DNA of 9,167 bases from an uncultured Synechococcus sp. (GTDB lineage: Bacteria; Cyanobacteriota; Cyanobacteriia; PCC-6307; Cyanobiaceae): NCBI GenBank assembly GCA_913050105.1, contig CAJWZN010000049.1:1-9167 (forward strand), given 5' to 3'. The notes beneath the pieces were generated by a model. That model was not told the origin of the DNA, searched no databases, and saw only the letters and a list, made by a program, of their open reading frames with translations. Shown here piece by piece: positions 7,518-9,167 of the stretch. The position numbers were made by a program, and so were the translations under genes. The stretch's first letter is position 1, and each line of letters starts with the position of its first letter.

Positions 7518-7982
7518 ATGCCGGTCATCCGTTTCGTTCGCGAAGGCCGTGATGTGGAGTGCTTCCCCGGTGAAAATCTTCGGGACGTTGCGGTTCGGGA
7601 AGGCATCCAGCTCTATGGCCTCAAAGGGCAGCTCGGGAACTGCGGAGGCTGTGGTCAGTGCAGTACGTGTTTTGTGTCGGTTGTGGACGAATCCGGGCGA
7701 GAGGCGCTGACGGCTCGAACCCCTGTCGAAGAAAGCAAGTTGCGTCGTCGGCCTGAAGAGTGGAGGTTGGCCTGCCAGGCCCTGGTGGAACGATCTGCTC
7801 TGGTGCTGACCCGTCCGCAGGTTCGATTGCCGGACGCTGAGCAACGGCTGGAGGCTGCCCGACAAGCTCCTCTTCCGGAAGGACCGATCGCCTGGCCAGT
7901 TCCCCCTGGCATGGAGGAGTCGGACGATGAACTTGATGAACTGTCGGAAGCGATCACTGCAAAGGCCGATGAAGAGGCCTGA
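7518..7982 (+). CDS. 2Fe-2S ferredoxin-like protein with acidic C-terminal extension
   Basis: Seen: 154 residues. The first 95 or so fit a plant/adrenodoxin-superfamily [2Fe-2S] ferredoxin fold (PVIRFVREGRDVECFPGENLRDVAVREGI as beta-grasp start). Cysteines at 42, 45, 48 and 51 lie in NCGGCGQCSTC, with a last one at 86 (RLACQ). Cys42-x5-Cys48-x2-Cys51-x34-Cys86 matches the adrenodoxin-like spacing rather than the C-x4-C-x2-C of photosynthetic PetF; Cys45 is an extra cysteine inside the cluster loop. Residues 96-154 form an extension: Pro-rich, then strongly acidic (EESDDELDELSE). Known: cyanobacteria encode several low-abundance ferredoxins of unclear role besides PetF. Inference: a soluble electron carrier, perhaps tied to PSII assembly or stress because of its position between psbB and psbM; not the main photosynthetic ferredoxin. 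No SD precedes the ATG. Probably co-transcribed with psbM, 59 bases downstream. Confidence 0.88.
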   Translation: MPVIRFVREGRDVECFPGENLRDVAVREGIQLYGLKGQLGNCGGCGQCSTCFVSVVDESGREALTARTPVEESKLRRRPEEWRLACQALVERSALVLTRPQVRLPDAEQRLEAARQAPLPEGPIAWPVPPGMEESDDELDELSEAITAKADEEA

Positions 7983-8041
7983 CACTCACGGGTAATCGAC
8001 GTACTGCCGGTGATACGTTCGCCAGGACCCTTTCTGCGGCC

Positions 8042-8143
8042 ATGGAAACCAACGATCTCGGATTCGTCGCCAGTTTGCTGTTCATCCTGGTTCCGGCGAT
8101 CTTCCTGATCGTGCTTTACATCGGCACGAAAGACGACGGCTGA
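8042..8143 (+). CDS. psbM: photosystem II reaction center protein M
   Basis: Seen: 33 residues starting METNDLGFVASLLFILVP and ending YIGTKDDG, which is PsbM almost in full: one transmembrane helix (about residues 6-27) with an acidic N-terminus and a short polar tail. Known: PsbM lies on the two-fold axis of the PSII dimer, where the two copies form part of the interface, close to CP47. It is 59 bases after the ferredoxin stop on the same strand; no terminator lies between, so a shared transcript is likely. The ATG has no clear SD (AGGA is about 16 bases upstream). Its stop is only 3 bases from the stop of the convergent stress-protein gene. Confidence 0.97.
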   Translation: METNDLGFVASLLFILVPAIFLIVLYIGTKDDG

Positions 8144-8146
8144 GGT

Positions 8147-8995
8147 TCAGTCGCGCTCTGGCTCTCGAACCAGCAGCACCGGAGCTGGAGCGTGCACTCG
8201 GATGTAATCGCTGACGGAACCTCCAAGAAGTTTGTCGAGATCGACAAGGCCTCGGGCCACCAGTGGACGTCGATCCTGGGAGGCAATGACCAGCAGGTCT
8301 GCGTTGCAATCGACAGCCGCTTGGCAGACCGATCGTCCAATGTCTTTGCCTTGAATGGTCAGGGGTTTGAACTCGATTCCGAACGACCGTGCTTTCTGTG
8401 CGGCGGCCTCGAGAAGTTCATCGGCTTTGCTTCTCCCGCCACGAGAAGGCGATGTTTCCTGTGAAACAACATGGACGCCCGTGAGGACTCCATCGGGAAT
8501 CTCGCGCACCATTTCACATGCTGTGCGAAGGGCGTCTTCGCCCACTCCAGTGCCGTCGACGGTGACCATCACGCGGTTCAGATGGCGGACGTAGAGGTCG
8601 TCACGCACCAGCAGCATCGGTCGCGTGGACAGCTGGAACACGTACTGACTTGTGCTGTTGGCCAGAATCGATTGGAGTCTCCCCAGTCCGCGAGATCCCA
8701 TCACGATTAGGTCGCTGTTCTCCTCTTCGGCAACCTTCAATACGGTCTGCTTTGTGTCTCCTTCGCGCACGATTGATTTAACGCGCTGGGGGTCCAGCCC
8801 CATCCGGGTGATCGCACTTTTGATCAGGTATTCAGCTTCAACGCGATGGTCTTGAGCACCCGCCTGCATCTGCTCCGGGACTACATGCAACAAGCTCACT
8901 CCAGCGGCTTTCAGGCTGGGAATGTCCTGAAGCATCCGAACCATTTCTTCAACATGTCCCTTGCCGGAGTCGGCGACTAGCAGATTTCGGAACAC
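8147..8995 (-). CDS. tandem universal stress protein (two UspA domains)
   Basis: Seen: 282 residues made of two UspA domains, about 1-133 and 138-282. The first carries the nucleotide-binding signature in near-canonical form, GSRG-x9-NS (residues about 99-113; the usual Gly before Ser is Asn), followed by TRPMLLVRDD. The second begins NRVMVTVDGTGVGEDALRTA and ends APAPVLLVREPE, but its signature has lost the first glycines (ASQDRR) while keeping GGSVSDYI. Known: Usp domains bind ATP or act without nucleotide in stress survival; tandem forms behave as internal dimers. Inference: the first domain may bind ATP, the second probably binds weakly or not at all. Start is GTG (8993-8995 reads CAC on plus); an in-frame stop at 9005-9007 rules out a longer form. 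Convergent with psbM, divergent from the thioesterase gene with 28 bp between starts. Confidence 0.92.
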   Translation of the reverse strand: MFRNLLVADSGKGHVEEMVRMLQDIPSLKAAGVSLLHVVPEQMQAGAQDHRVEAEYLIKSAITRMGLDPQRVKSIVREGDTKQTVLKVAEEENSDLIVMGSRGLGRLQSILANSTSQYVFQLSTRPMLLVRDDLYVRHLNRVMVTVDGTGVGEDALRTACEMVREIPDGVLTGVHVVSQETSPSRGGRSKADELLEAAAQKARSFGIEFKPLTIQGKDIGRSVCQAAVDCNADLLVIASQDRRPLVARGLVDLDKLLGGSVSDYIRVHAPAPVLLVREPERD

Positions 8996-9023
8996 GGGAA
9001 TAATTCAGTCTTCCAAGAAGCCT

Positions 9024-9167
9024 ATGAGTAATTTTCAAATGAAAGGGAAGCTGCCGAACAGCGTTACGACCCAGCCATGGCGACTTGAAAAGAGAGTGCT
9101 GCCGCAGCACACGGATCATGCCGGTGTGATGTGGCATGGGGCCTATGTGGCCTGGTTGGAGGAGGCG
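9024..9167 (+). CDS. 4HBT/YbgC-like hotdog acyl-CoA thioesterase, partial (3' end outside window)
   Basis: Seen: 48 N-terminal codons, open to the right edge. The stretch QHTDHAGVMWHGAYVAWLEEA matches the hotdog thioesterase active-site pattern (typically D-T-D-x-x-G-V-V-Y-x-x-x-Y-x-x-W/F-E-E-A-R), with Asp31 as probable catalytic residue and Gly34 at the helix start. Known: these enzymes hydrolyse acyl-CoA or acyl-ACP thioesters; in cyanobacteria some members act on dihydroxynaphthoyl-CoA in phylloquinone synthesis, but those I recall carry a different motif (DTDGAGVVYF), so this function is not assigned. The ATG at 9024 follows AAGAAG at 9015-9020; an in-frame ATG at 9039 would shorten the protein by five residues and cannot be excluded. 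Shares a 28-bp spacer with the divergent stress-protein gene. Confidence 0.85.
   Translation, partial: MSNFQMKGKLPNSVTTQPWRLEKRVLPQHTDHAGVMWHGAYVAWLEEA

Noticed and set aside
7464..7985. 173-codon minus-strand frame opposite the ferredoxin gene
   Set aside because: Antisense shadow; the plus strand encodes a ferredoxin domain with all four ligand cysteines.
9024..9167. Assignment of the partial thioesterase as dihydroxynaphthoyl-CoA hydrolase (phylloquinone pathway)
   Set aside because: The active-site motif differs from the one I recall for that enzyme, and only 48 residues are available.

Overview
The window comes from a cyanobacterium, almost certainly a marine picocyanobacterium of the Synechococcus/Cyanobium type. 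Evidence: psbB (CP47), psbT and psbM, a cyanobacterial three-domain ribosomal protein S1, tight gene packing, a moderately GC-rich base composition by eye, and no copies of the GCGATCGC (HIP1) octamer that fills many freshwater cyanobacterial genomes. All of it reads as vertically inherited core genome. I see no insertion sequence, phage gene, CRISPR array, tRNA, rRNA or toxin/defence gene.

Layout. (1) Positions 33-4855, minus strand, form a compact gene string read right to left: rpsA (ribosomal protein S1), a HAD-family phosphatase, metK (S-adenosylmethionine synthetase), an FGGY sugar kinase of the SePSK/plant XK-1 type, a 37-residue single-helix membrane protein, and a DUF2470 protein. 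Gaps are 5, 24, 6, 1 and 41 bases, so one operon is likely. (2) nrdR (4958-5440, minus) lies upstream of rpsA with a 102-base gap holding a hairpin. (3) A strong rho-independent terminator (5611-5636, minus) closes the psbB-psbT unit (5654-7330, minus). (4) A 187-base divergent spacer (7331-7517) carries a perfect 8-bp stem-loop in the psbB leader and separates psbB from a plus-strand unit: an unusual 2Fe-2S ferredoxin (7518-7982) and psbM (8042-8143). (5) A tandem universal-stress-protein gene (8147-8995, minus) converges on psbM with 3 bases between stops and diverges, with 28 bases between starts, from a hotdog thioesterase that runs off the right edge (9024-9167).

How the genes work together. 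The right half is a photosystem II locus: the CP47 core antenna plus PsbT and PsbM, the two small subunits known to sit at the PSII dimer interface, with an uncharacterised ferredoxin between them. The left half is a growth-related operon (translation initiation, methyl-donor supply, small-molecule phosphorylation/dephosphorylation). NrdR is a repressor of ribonucleotide reductase genes, none of which is in the window.

Candidly, this is an ordinary core region. The points most worth a second look are the psbB leader stem-loop, the ferredoxin with its extra cysteine and acidic tail beside psbB/psbM, the 37-residue membrane protein coupled to the kinase, and the rpsA leader hairpin with a poor ribosome binding site.
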